Assembly (NCBI GenBank): GCA_004020645.1
Contig: SAQL01000029.1
Coordinates: forward strand, 1 to 64,000
From: Mesorhizobium sp.
GTDB lineage: Bacteria; Pseudomonadota; Alphaproteobacteria; Rhizobiales; Rhizobiaceae
Length of the DNA stretch: 64,000 nucleotides
Direction of reading: 5' to 3'
Shown: positions 42,590 to 51,514 of the stretch, one piece after another
Position numbering within the stretch: the first letter of the stretch is position 1
How the letters are laid out: each line of letters begins with the position of its first letter
Program-made: the position numbers and the translations under genes
Notes under the pieces: generated by a model
Told to the model about the DNA's origin: nothing
Database searches by the model: none
Seen by the model: the letters and a program-made list of their open reading frames with translations, nothing else

Positions 42590-43699
42590 ATGAACCAGGC
42601 ATCGGATCAGGCACGTCCAACGCCCCGCGCGGGGATCATGGACATCGAAGCTTATGTGCCGGGCAAAAGCACGGCGCCGGCCGGCGTTGCCAAGATCCAC
42701 AAATTGTCGTCGAACGAGAACCCGCTCGGCCCCTCGCCGAAGGCGATAGAAGCCGCGCGCGACGTCGCGGCCAAACTCGACATATATCCCGACGGCACCG
42801 CCAGGCGCCTACGGGAGGCGATCGCCGAGGTGCATGGCCTTAACCCGGCGAACATCGTCTGTTCCAATGGTTCCGACGAGATTCTCGGCCTGCTTGCGCA
42901 GACCTATCTCGCGCCCGGCGATGAAGCTGTGATCACCGAACACGGCTTCATGGTCTACAAGATCTACATCCAGTCGGCAGGTGCTGTCCCGGTGTCGGTC
43001 AAGGAAACCAATGAGCGCGCCGATGTCGATGCGATCCTCGCTGCGGTGACGCCGCGCACCAGGATCATCTTCCTCGCCAATCCCAACAACCCGACCGGCA
43101 CCTATTTGCCGTTCCAGGAGGTGCGCCGCCTGCATGCCGGCCTGCCTCGAAACGTGCTTCTGGTGCTGGATGCAGCCTATGCCGAATATGTCCGCCGCAA
43201 CGATTATGAAGCCGGCGTCGAACTGGTGGCTGGCGCGGAAAACGTGGTTATGACCCGCACCTTCTCCAAGCTCGGCCTCGGCGGCGCGCGGATCGGCTGG
43301 ATGTACGCGCCGATGCATATCATCGACGCGATCAACCGCGTGCGAGGTCCCTTCAACGTCAACGCGACGGCGATCGAGGCCGGCATTGCCGCGATCCGCG
43401 ACCGCACCCATGTCGAGCGCAGCGTGGCTCATAACGACACTTGGCTGCGATGGGTGAGCGAGGAACTGACCAAGCTCGGACTGCGGGTGACGCCGAGCGT
43501 CGGCAATTTCGTCCTCATCCACTTTCCCGAAGACAAAAAACATTCGGCGGCGGCTGCGGACGATTACCTCTCCGCGCGCGGCTATATATTGCGGCGCGTT
43601 TCCGGCTACGGCTTCCCCAATGCACTGCGCATGAGCATCGGCACCGAAGAGGCCAATCGCGGCGTTGTCGCCGCCCTCGCGACATTTCTGAAAAGCTAG
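42590..43699 (+). CDS. hisC: Histidinol-phosphate aminotransferase (HisC/aromatic aminotransferase)
   Basis: A 369-residue PLP-dependent class II aminotransferase. 'KLSSNENPLGPSP' at about 37, 'CSNGSDEILGLLAQ', 'LANPNNPTGTYLP', 'DAAYAEYV' and the PLP-Lys motif 'TRTFSKLGLGGARIGW' are clear. It acts in histidine synthesis; next to tyrC it may also transaminate aromatic 2-oxo acids, as in other rhizobia with the hisC-tyrC pair. The preferred start is ATG 42590; GTG 42560 would start at the end of a repeat. Confidence 0.93.
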   Translation: MNQASDQARPTPRAGIMDIEAYVPGKSTAPAGVAKIHKLSSNENPLGPSPKAIEAARDVAAKLDIYPDGTARRLREAIAEVHGLNPANIVCSNGSDEILGLLAQTYLAPGDEAVITEHGFMVYKIYIQSAGAVPVSVKETNERADVDAILAAVTPRTRIIFLANPNNPTGTYLPFQEVRRLHAGLPRNVLLVLDAAYAEYVRRNDYEAGVELVAGAENVVMTRTFSKLGLGGARIGWMYAPMHIIDAINRVRGPFNVNATAIEAGIAAIRDRTHVERSVAHNDTWLRWVSEELTKLGLRVTPSVGNFVLIHFPEDKKHSAAAADDYLSARGYILRRVSGYGFPNALRMSIGTEEANRGVVAALATFLKS

Positions 43700-43705
43700 A
43701 AGACC

Positions 43706-44641
43706 ATGGCATCACCGATGTTCGAAAAGATCGCGCTGGTCGGCATCGGCCTGATCGGCTCGTCGCTGGCCCGCGTAATCCATCGAGAAGGCCTTGCCCG
43801 CCACGTTGCCATCTCGACGCGCAGCGAAACGACGCTGGCGCGGGCGAAGGAACTTGGCCTCGGCTCCTCCTACGCGATGGATGCGAAAGAGGCGGTCCGC
43901 GATGCCGACCTGGTCATCGTTTCGGTGCCGGTCGGCTCTTCGGGTGAGGTCGCCGAGGAAATCGCACCGGCGCTGAAGCAGGGCGCCATCCTCACCGATG
44001 TCGGCTCGACCAAGGCGTCGGTCATTGCGCAGATGCAACCGCATGTGCCTGCCGGCGTGCATTTCATTCCCGGCCACCCGCTGGCCGGCACTGAAAAATC
44101 GGGTCCGGACGCCGGCTTTGCCGAACTGTTCGAGAACCGCTGGTGCATCTTCACGCCGTTGCCCGGCACCGATCCGGCCACCTTGGAAAAGCTCTCGGAA
44201 TTCTGGCGCCGCTGCGGCTCCAACATCGACACGATGGATCCCCAGCATCACGACATGACGCTGGCCATCGTCTCGCACCTGCCGCACATCATCGCCTATA
44301 ACATCGTCGGCACCGCCGACGATCTGGAGTCGGTGACCAAGTCCGAGGTGATCAAATATTCGGCTTCCGGCTTTCGCGATTTCACCCGCCTTGCCGCGTC
44401 CGACCCGACGATGTGGCGGGACGTCTGCCTGCACAACAAGGATGCCATCCTCGAAATGCTGGCGCGGTTCTCGGAAGATCTGGCCTCGCTGCAGCGGGCG
44501 ATCCGCTGGGGCGACGGCGAAAAGCTGTTCGACCTGTTCACCCGAACCCGCGCCGTCCGCCGCTCGATCATCGAGGCCGGCCAGGACATCGACGTACCGG
44601 ACTTTGGCCGGCAGGCAGTCGAGCACCCAGCCAAGGGATAG
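43706..44641 (+). CDS. tyrC: Prephenate/arogenate (cyclohexadienyl) dehydrogenase
   Basis: A 311-residue NAD(P)-dependent TyrA-family enzyme of tyrosine synthesis. The Rossmann loop is 'VGIGLIGSSLARVI' (about 10-23), then 'VIVSVPVGSSGEV', 'GSTKASVI', 'PGHPLAGTEKSGPDAG' with the catalytic His, and 'DPQHHDMTLAIVSHLPHI'. It follows hisC by 6 bp and is likely cotranscribed. The stop TAG is the first codon of a family B repeat. Confidence 0.94.
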   Translation: MASPMFEKIALVGIGLIGSSLARVIHREGLARHVAISTRSETTLARAKELGLGSSYAMDAKEAVRDADLVIVSVPVGSSGEVAEEIAPALKQGAILTDVGSTKASVIAQMQPHVPAGVHFIPGHPLAGTEKSGPDAGFAELFENRWCIFTPLPGTDPATLEKLSEFWRRCGSNIDTMDPQHHDMTLAIVSHLPHIIAYNIVGTADDLESVTKSEVIKYSASGFRDFTRLAASDPTMWRDVCLHNKDAILEMLARFSEDLASLQRAIRWGDGEKLFDLFTRTRAVRRSIIEAGQDIDVPDFGRQAVEHPAKG

Positions 44642-44742
44642 AGCATCGGACCCAAAAGTGGGTACCGGTTTTGGGAAAATCCGACGCTCAAACAAAAAGC
44701 TAGAGCGGCGGTACGATTCGATTTTGAAAGCCCGCCGCTGGC
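44639..44742. repeat. Family B palindromic repeat after tyrC
   Basis: TAGAGCATCGGACCCAAAAG, TGGGTACCGGTTTTGGG, AAAATCCGACGCTC, AAACAAAAAGCTAGAGCGGC and AAAGCCCGCCGCT follow each other: two palindromes joined by CAAACAAAA. Copies occur at 53970-54056 and 61896-61996. The first TAG is the tyrC stop, and the PfkB stop lies at the other end. Confidence 0.85.
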
Positions 44743-45666
44743 TCAGGCCGGCCAGTGAGCCGCCATCATGGCCAGCGTTTCGGCCCTGTCCGGCGCGCCC
44801 AGCCTGCCGCCGAAGCGCAGGCATTTGAGCGCGGCGGCGGCGCTGGCAAAGCGCAATGTCCGTTCGATCGGCATGGCTTCCGCCAGCCCGACGGCAAAGG
44901 CGCCGTGAAACACGTCACCGGCGGCAAGTGTATCCACTGCCTTGATCCTTGGCGCCGCGACATGGCGCACGGACCCAGCCGAGCGGTCGAACCACCAGCT
45001 TCCCGCCGCGCCGCCGGTCACCGCGACAAACGCATCGGTGCGTCTGGCCAGCGCTTCACAGGCCTCTGGCGGGCCTCGCTCCTCGCCGCAGAGGATGAAC
45101 GCCGCCGGCTCCGACGCGACGATGTGCGAGGCCAGCGGAAACAGGCGTTCCAGCACGTCCCGTGGCGCGGTGTCGGCGTCCAGTATGGCCGGACGGTCGA
45201 TTGCGCGCGCCGCCGCCAAGGCCAAAGCTGCTGCGCCCGGCCAGCGCACATCGGCCAGGACGGCGTCGAATGCGGTGAGATTTTGAATGGGGAGCGCCTC
45301 GGGGTCGGCCTGGGCGAGCTTGTCATAAAAAGGAACGATGATGCGCTCGCCATGCGTATCGACCAAGATAGCCGACAGTGCCGACCGCGCGCCGGTGACG
45401 CGCCGGACAAAGCTGCAATCGACGCCCTCGGCCTCGATCCCGGCGACCAGCTGATCGCCGACTAGGTCGTCGCCCGCGCTCGCCCATAGCGATACGTCCG
45501 CGCTGAGGCGGCGTGCGGCGCAGGCCGCGCTCGAAGCCATGCCCGAGGCGATCTGGACGCCGTCGGATGCAATGAACTTGCCCTGACGTGCCGGAAGCGT
45601 GTCGACGCTAAGGATCGTATCGAGCGTCAGCGCGCCAACACTCAGGAGCTTGACCGGGCTGTTCAT
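44743..45666 (-). CDS. PfkB family sugar kinase
   Basis: A 307-residue ribokinase-like enzyme. The N-terminal 'SVGALTLDTILSVDTLP', glycine-rich 'ASGMASSAACAARRL' and C-terminal anion-hole motif 'DTLAAGDVFHGAF' (normally DTxGAGD; here Ala for Gly, Asp retained as base) are seen. The substrate sugar cannot be read from the sequence; no sugar transport genes are adjacent. Convergent with tyrC across a repeat. Confidence 0.88.
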   Translation of the reverse strand: MNSPVKLLSVGALTLDTILSVDTLPARQGKFIASDGVQIASGMASSAACAARRLSADVSLWASAGDDLVGDQLVAGIEAEGVDCSFVRRVTGARSALSAILVDTHGERIIVPFYDKLAQADPEALPIQNLTAFDAVLADVRWPGAAALALAAARAIDRPAILDADTAPRDVLERLFPLASHIVASEPAAFILCGEERGPPEACEALARRTDAFVAVTGGAAGSWWFDRSAGSVRHVAAPRIKAVDTLAAGDVFHGAFAVGLAEAMPIERTLRFASAAAALKCLRFGGRLGAPDRAETLAMMAAHWPA

Positions 45667-45720
45667 CTATCTTCCTGTTTCATCATGATATTTCGCCGAA
45701 CTGGAGGTTGCAATCATGGT

Positions 45721-46719
45721 CTAATCGACCGGCTTGATCCTGCCCAGCGGGATAAAACCCAGCGAGGCCTTGCCCTTGACGACCTTGAGGGGCATCGACG
45801 GTTCGTTGCCAAGCAGTGCCAGCCCGGCAAAGCCGGTTTTGATCTGGCTCTTCTGCTCGGGAATGGCCTTGCCGAGGATTGCCGCCACCGCCTTCGGATC
45901 GCTGAGCTTGATCATCAGGTCGGCGTCGATCAGCCCGTCGGCATCGACCGACACCGGTCCGGAAACGGTGACGCGCGCGCTCTCCGACGACAGATCGAGC
46001 TTGCCGATATCCACCGCCTGGCCGCGCAGGCTCTCTGTTTGTGTCTTGATCAGCGCCACGCCGTTCTTCAGCGTCACGTCGCCACTGCCGTCGAGCGGCG
46101 GCAGCACGCGGCCATCGATCGCCCCTGGTTCGATTTCGAGATTGGTGAAACTCCCGGAATAGTCGATGTCCTGCCCGTTCGGACGCAGTTGTCCGGCCGC
46201 TGTCCCGGCGCTGAACAACTCGACCGGGTCTGTGCCATCCGCCGGATCGGTCTGGGCTGACAGGCCCTCGGCCTCCAGTGAAACGCGCCGGGGCAGCGGC
46301 CAGGACAGTTTGACGGTCGCTCGCAGATTATCCCAGTCGATCCACAGCGGCGCCATTCCCGGCACGGTGGCCCTGAGCGGGCCCCGCAGGTCGGCGCCGG
46401 GCGACAGGATCTGGGTGATGTGCGTGACGGCGTTGAGGCTGCCGAGCGAGGCGGCGACGTTCCTTTTGTCGTCCTGATAAGCCAGGCTGTCGCAGGAGAT
46501 GGCGAAGCTCGAGGGATAGCCGCTGACCGTGAGATTGGCGCAGTCCGCCTCGATGCCATTGCCGTTGAGCTCGGCCACCGCTTTGTCGGCTTCGCTCTTG
46601 ACCTTGTCCGCCAGGTAGAACCAGCCGGCGCTGTAGAGGCCGAACAGCACAAGGATGAAAGCGCCAAGCCAGAAGAGGCGGCGGCGAAAATTCGGCGGGC
46701 GCTCGTCACTTGACGTCAT
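45721..46719 (-). CDS. DUF2125 domain membrane-anchored protein
   Basis: A 332-residue protein with an N-terminal helix (about 14-36, 'LFWLGAFILVLFGLYSAGWFYLA') and a large periplasmic DUF2125 domain: 'CANLTVSGYPSSFAISCDSLAYQD', 'LWIDWDNLRATVKLSWP' and 'LIDADLMIKLSDPKAV'. The family is alphaproteobacterial and of unknown function, with an AsmA-like beta-rich appearance. ATG 46719 puts the helix at the start; the longer frame to 46821 crosses the divergent promoter region. Confidence 0.87.
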   Translation of the reverse strand: MTSSDERPPNFRRRLFWLGAFILVLFGLYSAGWFYLADKVKSEADKAVAELNGNGIEADCANLTVSGYPSSFAISCDSLAYQDDKRNVAASLGSLNAVTHITQILSPGADLRGPLRATVPGMAPLWIDWDNLRATVKLSWPLPRRVSLEAEGLSAQTDPADGTDPVELFSAGTAAGQLRPNGQDIDYSGSFTNLEIEPGAIDGRVLPPLDGSGDVTLKNGVALIKTQTESLRGQAVDIGKLDLSSESARVTVSGPVSVDADGLIDADLMIKLSDPKAVAAILGKAIPEQKSQIKTGFAGLALLGNEPSMPLKVVKGKASLGFIPLGRIKPVD

Positions 46720-46835
46720 GCTGCGGCTCTCGCTAGCGCGTGTTGCAGAGGGGACTGTCGTTTCCGGCAACATCAGGTAGACGGAGACGGATTGAAGAAT
46801 ACCGATTCCAGTGCGGTGCAACCAGGCTTGGCGAT

Positions 46836-47381
46836 ATGGGCGATTTTTGGGTTTTTGGCTACGGTTCGCTGATCTGGCGGCCGGGATTTGCGCATGTCGA
46901 GACGCGGCGCGCCCGCCTCCACGGCTACCGCCGCTCGCTGTGCGTCTACTCCTTCGTGCATCGTGGCACGCGCGAACGGCCCGGCCTAGTGCTCGGCCTC
47001 GATCGTGGCGGCTCCTGCATCGGGTTGGCTTTCCGCGTCCCCGGCGATCTGCGCAACGAGGTCATCACCTATCTGCGCGAGCGCGAGTTGGTCACCAATG
47101 TCTATCGCGAGCGCATGCTTAGCATTCGCCTCGACAATGACGCTACGAACGGCGAGACGGATGGGGGCGAGACGGTCCCGGCGGTCGCCTATGTCGTCGA
47201 TCGTGCCCACGAGCAATATGCCGGCGCGCTCGATGCTGCCGATGCGGCGACCGTCGTTCGCGGTGCCGTCGGCCAATCGGGAAAGAACGAGGACTACGTG
47301 CTCAGCACGCTGGAGCACCTCGAGGCGCTGGGCATCCGCGACCACTGGCTGGAAGAGGTAGCGAAACGGATCGGGTCGTGA
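46836..47381 (+). CDS. Gamma-glutamylcyclotransferase (ChaC-like)
   Basis: A 181-residue enzyme of the GGCT fold. 'MGDFWVFGYGSLIWRPGF' holds the substrate-binding YGSLIW motif, and 'RNEVITYLRERELV' contains the region of the catalytic Glu. ChaC-type enzymes cleave glutathione to 5-oxoproline and Cys-Gly. It is divergent from the DUF2125 gene. ATG 46836 is the family start; earlier codons do not fit. Confidence 0.9.
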   Translation: MGDFWVFGYGSLIWRPGFAHVETRRARLHGYRRSLCVYSFVHRGTRERPGLVLGLDRGGSCIGLAFRVPGDLRNEVITYLRERELVTNVYRERMLSIRLDNDATNGETDGGETVPAVAYVVDRAHEQYAGALDAADAATVVRGAVGQSGKNEDYVLSTLEHLEALGIRDHWLEEVAKRIGS

Positions 47382-47395
47382 TCTTCTTTCGTTGT

Positions 47396-47462
47396 TTGAC
47401 GATGATCCCGAAAACCGGTTCCCACTTTTTGCGTCGCTGTCCTTCGGTTCGGGATCATGGTC
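47396..47462. repeat. Family A repeat with an inserted middle
   Basis: TTTGACGATGATCCCGAAAA, CCGGTTCCCACTTTTT, an insert GCGTCGCTGTCCTTCGG and TTCGGGATCATGGTCC; it lies between the convergent GGCT and oxidoreductase stops and starts 4 bp after the oxidoreductase stop. Confidence 0.75.
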
Positions 47463-47466
47463 CGGG

Positions 47467-48447
47467 TTACATCCTGAAAATCTGCTTTCCGAGATCGGCG
47501 CGATCCAGGCTGTTTGTCACGGCGAGCTCGAACTCCGCCAGCGGATGGATGCCGCCGACAGGGACATGGAAATCGGGTCGGCCGAAGATATCGACAATCT
47601 CGCGCAACACTTGCCGGTCGGCTTCGACAGGCGGCGAAAAGAAGTAGCGGTAGATATTTGCCCTGATCTCGAGGCCGCTCAGCAGCACGTCGAAATTGTG
47701 CAGTTCGAAACGCTCGGTGCTCCTGCCGCCATTGATAACCATCTGCCCGCCCATCGCCAGGGTGCGGATCAACTCGCCACTGACAGGTCCGCCGACATTA
47801 TCGATGATCCCGTTCAGCCCAGCGCCGTCGGTCATGTCCATGACTGCTTCCCTGATGCCGACCTTCAAACTCGACAGATCGAGGATGGCGGTGGCACCAA
47901 GCCCCTTCAGGTCCAGCCTGTCGCGAGATCGTCGCACGAGCGCAATCACGTTGATGCCGCGCCGTTGGGCGAACTGCATCACCATCGTCGAAACCGATGA
48001 ATAGCCGGCCGTGACGGCCAGCCACTGTCCAGGCTGCACACGGGAATCCGCCAGCAGGTCCCAGGCGGTGATGGGGTTCACCATCTGCCCGGCGCGTTCG
48101 ACCGGATAGCCGGCGGGCAGCGGGATCAGCCAAGCGGCCGGAACGGCGGCGTATTCAGCCCAGCTGTTGTAGTAGCTGAATGCGACAAGCGTGCCCGGTT
48201 TCAAGGCGACGTTCGCGCCCACGGCCTCGACAATGCCGGCGCCATGGTTTCCGGCGATCTGGCGGGGGAAATGCGGCTTCTTCGGTTCGGGATAGAGGTT
48301 CTGGATGAACAGAAAGTCGCCAGGGTTGATCGAGGCGGAGACCATCCTGAGCAGCACCTCACCGTCGCCGATTCGCGGCATGGGCAGGTCGCCGAGATAG
48401 AGCACGTCCTGCGGCGAGCCGATTGCGTCGAATACAACTGCTTTCAT
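47467..48447 (-). CDS. Zinc-type/quinone oxidoreductase (MDR family)
   Basis: A 326-residue medium-chain dehydrogenase/reductase. 'MKAVVFDAIGSPQDVLYLGD', 'VSASINPGDFLFIQN', 'GNHGAGIVEAVG' and the NADPH-binding region 'AVTAGYSSVSTMVMQFAQRRG' are seen. The four structural-zinc Cys residues are absent, so it resembles quinone oxidoreductase or enoyl reductase members. The ATG at 48447 follows GGAG; upstream frame is not used. It is divergent from the GlxA-type regulator, a likely control link. Confidence 0.88.
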   Translation of the reverse strand: MKAVVFDAIGSPQDVLYLGDLPMPRIGDGEVLLRMVSASINPGDFLFIQNLYPEPKKPHFPRQIAGNHGAGIVEAVGANVALKPGTLVAFSYYNSWAEYAAVPAAWLIPLPAGYPVERAGQMVNPITAWDLLADSRVQPGQWLAVTAGYSSVSTMVMQFAQRRGINVIALVRRSRDRLDLKGLGATAILDLSSLKVGIREAVMDMTDGAGLNGIIDNVGGPVSGELIRTLAMGGQMVINGGRSTERFELHNFDVLLSGLEIRANIYRYFFSPPVEADRQVLREIVDIFGRPDFHVPVGGIHPLAEFELAVTNSLDRADLGKQIFRM

Positions 48448-48617
48448 GGTGGTCTCCAATAAAGAGCGATCAGGCCATGCAATCTGGATGCGGCCAGATT
48501 CGGAGGCACCGGTGTTTGCATCGGCGTCGCGGAACCTAAGGCCGCTGGCAAAAATCGGAATTGGCAGATTTGACAATCTATGTGCTAAACTTGCCATAGC
48601 TGTTCAAAGGAGCCATC

Positions 48618-49586
48618 TTGGACAATCGTCCCGTCCACGCCGTGATCTGGCTGCCGTCGACGTTCTATTCGGCTGTCGCCGCGACGCTTGTCGAAATGTT
48701 CGAGCTGGTGAACACCATTCGCGGTGCGCCGGCGATTTCCTTCGAATTCGTGGCACGGCAGGCCGACGCCACGACGACGCCTGGAATCTCCTTTCACACC
48801 AGACGCGAACCCTCGCAGTGCATGGACCTGCTGATCCTGCTGGCCATGCCCGGCATGCAAATTCCGGAGCTTGTTGCCGCGCTGGAGGAAGAGAGCCGCC
48901 ACGCCGCGCCGCTTATCGCAAGCGCGCAACGCGACGGCGCCATCATCGCCGCGCATTGCGGGGCCGGTTACTTCCTGGCAGACGCCGGTCTTCTCGACCG
49001 AAAGCGCGCGACGATCTCCTGGTGGCTGAAGACCGATGCCCAGCGCCGCTTTCCAAAGGTGCGTTGGGACGCTTCACGTGTGCTGATCGGGGACGGACGG
49101 ATCTATACTTGCGGCGGCGGCTTTTCAGGTCTGGAGCTCGGCAAGGCGCTTCTGCGGGACCTTGGCTTCGCCAGGGAGGAACCGCTGGTTCGCAAATTGC
49201 TGGTGCTGCCGCCGTCGCGGCAGATCCAGACACCCTACGAGTTCCCGCTCACCGATCTGCTGCCTTCGCAAGAGCCGTTCCGCGACCGGCTCGAAACTTT
49301 GTCCAGAAAACAGCTCGGAGCGCTCGACCTTGCCTTCCTTGGTGCGCAACTCGGTCTTTTGCCGCGAACGCTTGCGCGCCGGTTTTCCGATGAATTGCAC
49401 ACCACTCCCGGCCGATGGATCCAAGACCGGCGCCTTGAGGCCGCGAAAACACTTCTTGAAAGCACCAAACTCGGTATTTCGGAAATATGTTACCAGGTCG
49501 GATACCGGGATACGGCCTCATTCAGCCGGCTTTTCAACCGCGTGGTCGGACTGCCGCCTGGTGAATACCGGCGCCAGAGCCAGTAG
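48618..49586 (+). CDS. GlxA-family transcriptional regulator (DJ-1/PfpI plus AraC domains)
   Basis: A 322-residue regulator with an N-terminal DJ-1/PfpI-like domain (about 5-180, 'AHCGAGYFLADAGLLD' at the nucleophile elbow) and a C-terminal AraC/XylS HTH domain (about 220-320, 'RTLARRFSDELHTTPGRWIQDRRLEAA' and 'ISEICYQVGYRDTASFSRLF'). The start is TTG at 48618, 5 bp after AAAGGAG, which is much better than any ATG nearby. It likely controls the divergent oxidoreductase gene at 47467-48447. Confidence 0.9.
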   Translation: MDNRPVHAVIWLPSTFYSAVAATLVEMFELVNTIRGAPAISFEFVARQADATTTPGISFHTRREPSQCMDLLILLAMPGMQIPELVAALEEESRHAAPLIASAQRDGAIIAAHCGAGYFLADAGLLDRKRATISWWLKTDAQRRFPKVRWDASRVLIGDGRIYTCGGGFSGLELGKALLRDLGFAREEPLVRKLLVLPPSRQIQTPYEFPLTDLLPSQEPFRDRLETLSRKQLGALDLAFLGAQLGLLPRTLARRFSDELHTTPGRWIQDRRLEAAKTLLESTKLGISEICYQVGYRDTASFSRLFNRVVGLPPGEYRRQSQ

Positions 49587-49611
49587 ACATCGGCTGGAAC
49601 GTGGAACGCGG

Positions 49612-49663
49612 CGGATCGCGCCCCGGATCGCGCCCCCGGATCGCGCCCCCGGATCGCGCCCTT
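49612..49663 (+). repeat. Short tandem repeat (CGGATCGCGCCCC)
   Basis: Four copies of a 13-15 bp unit CGGATCGCGCCC(C)(C) follow each other in the gap between the GlxA-type gene and the aldo/keto reductase gene. Confidence 0.85.
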
Positions 49664-49773
49664 GTGAAGCACTGGTCCGTCGGAAAGGGCCAGGCCTTTG
49701 ATCTCGGCGCGGTGAGACCTAGGTAAGCGAGGGCTTTTCGCCCGCTCCTTTCCATTCCCCACGGAGATCAGTC

Positions 49774-50721
49774 TTGCAAAAACGTCGTCTCGGTCAAACC
49801 GACCTGTCCATCGCGCCGCTGGTTCTGGGCGGCAACGTCTTCGGCTGGACCGCCGACGAGAAAACCTCTTTCGACCTGCTCGACCGGTTCGTCAGCGCCG
49901 GCCTCAACGCCATCGACACCGCCGATTCCTATTCGCGCTGGGTTCCCGGCAACAAGGGCGGCGAATCCGAAACGATCATCGGCAAATGGATGAAGAGCCG
50001 CGGCAACCGCGACAAGGTCGTGGTGATCACCAAGGTCGGGTCGGACATGGGGCAGGGCAGGAAAGATCTCTCCGCCGCCTATATCGAAAAGGCCATCGAT
50101 GCGTCGCTGAAGCGGCTGCAGACCGATGTCATCGATCTCTATCTGTCGCACTGGCCGGACCCGACCACCCCCTACGAGGAAACGCTCGGCGCCTACCAAA
50201 AACTGCTCGCCAAGGGCAAGATCCGCCATGTCGGCGCCTCCAATCTCGACGCCGGCCAGTTGCGCGCCGCGCTCGACGTGGCAAGCCTGCGAGGCCTGCC
50301 GCGCTATGCGGTGCTGCAGCCGGAATACAATCTCTATGACCGCGCCTCCTTCGATGGGCCGCTCCGCGATCTGTGCATGGCCGAGGATATCGGCGTCGTC
50401 ACCTATTTCAGCCTCGCCAAAGGGTTTTTGAGCGGCAAATACCGCAGCGAAGCCGATCTCGGCAAAAGCGCGCGTGGCGACGGCGTGAAGGGCTACCTCA
50501 ACGGGCGCGGCATGCGCATCGTGGCGGCACTCGACGCCGTATCGGGGCGTCACGCGGCCAAGCAGGCGGAAGTGGCGCTCGCTTGGGTGATCGCGCGGCC
50601 CGGCGTCACGGCGCCGATCGCCAGCGCCACGACGCTGGACCAGGTCGACAGCCTCGTCCGCGCTGCATCATTGAAGCTCAGTCCGGACGATATCGCCGAG
50701 CTCGACAGCGCGAGTGCATAG
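49774..50721 (+). CDS. Aldo/keto reductase
   Basis: A 315-residue NADPH-dependent TIM-barrel oxidoreductase. 'LVLGGNVFGWTADE', 'LNAIDTADSYSRW' with catalytic Asp and Tyr, 'DVIDLYLSHWPDP' with the His, 'KIRHVGASNL' and 'RPGVTAPIASATTLDQV' are the family motifs. The start is TTG at 49774, 7 bp after GGAG. No pathway neighbours are evident. Confidence 0.93.
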   Translation: MQKRRLGQTDLSIAPLVLGGNVFGWTADEKTSFDLLDRFVSAGLNAIDTADSYSRWVPGNKGGESETIIGKWMKSRGNRDKVVVITKVGSDMGQGRKDLSAAYIEKAIDASLKRLQTDVIDLYLSHWPDPTTPYEETLGAYQKLLAKGKIRHVGASNLDAGQLRAALDVASLRGLPRYAVLQPEYNLYDRASFDGPLRDLCMAEDIGVVTYFSLAKGFLSGKYRSEADLGKSARGDGVKGYLNGRGMRIVAALDAVSGRHAAKQAEVALAWVIARPGVTAPIASATTLDQVDSLVRAASLKLSPDDIAELDSASA

Positions 50722-50870
50722 ACGCCAGCGCGAAGCGGCGGCTTGATCAAACAGCAGCCAAGAACCGTGCGCGGCCTGCGCCCTAAGGCTCCCTGCACGA
50801 TCGTTCAAGACGCGCCCTGGTCTGCCCTGCCATACCATTGCCCGCATCGCGCCTGGATACTGGTATACAG

Positions 50871-51488
50871 ATGGCCGAACTGGTCTTTTCCCATCCGGAA
50901 CTATGGCAGCAATTGCTCGCGCTTGTGCTGGCATCGGCGGTCATGATGGGCAGTCCGGGGCCGGCGACGATAAGCGTCACCGCCGTTGGCGCCGCCTTCG
51001 GCCTGCGCGATTCGCTCCGCTACGCCTCGGGCATCATTCTTGGTACGGTCGCCGTGCTTTTGGTCGTGGCGACGGGCATTACGGTCATGCTCGCCTCTGT
51101 GCCGAAGCTCACACCGCTCCTGGCGGTGGCATCCGCAGCCTACATCCTCTACCTCGCCTTCAAGATAGCAACGGCTCCGCCTCTGGCAGCGCGTACCGGC
51201 GGGGCGGCACGTCCCACATTCCTCGGCGGGTTTCTTCTGGCCGTCGCCAACCCGAAAGCCTATGTGGCGATTGCCGCCGTATTTGCCGGCACGTCGACCG
51301 CCGGTGAGCTCGATGCAGCCCTCAAGCTGGCGGTCCTCGCTTCGATGATCGTCGCCATCCATGTCCTGTGGCTTCTCGCCGGGGCAGCGTTTGCGCGCTT
51401 CCTGCGCAAACCCCTGGCCTCGCGGATCATCAATCTGACGTTCGCGGCGACCCTGGTTTTGACAACGGCGCTGGCTGTGATTCCCTAG
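50871..51488 (+). CDS. LysE/RhtB family amino-acid exporter
   Basis: A 205-residue inner-membrane protein with six helices. 'LVLASAVMMGSPGPATISV' contains the GSPGPA motif of the LysE superfamily, 'ANPKAYVAIAAVFAG' is the second conserved block. These proteins export amino acids such as lysine, threonine or homoserine lactone. ATG 50871 is chosen over 50838 because it starts just before the first helix. Convergent with plsC. Confidence 0.9.
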   Translation: MAELVFSHPELWQQLLALVLASAVMMGSPGPATISVTAVGAAFGLRDSLRYASGIILGTVAVLLVVATGITVMLASVPKLTPLLAVASAAYILYLAFKIATAPPLAARTGGAARPTFLGGFLLAVANPKAYVAIAAVFAGTSTAGELDAALKLAVLASMIVAIHVLWLLAGAAFARFLRKPLASRIINLTFAATLVLTTALAVIP

Positions 51489-51514
51489 GGAATACTGCCG
51501 ACCAAGCAGATGGT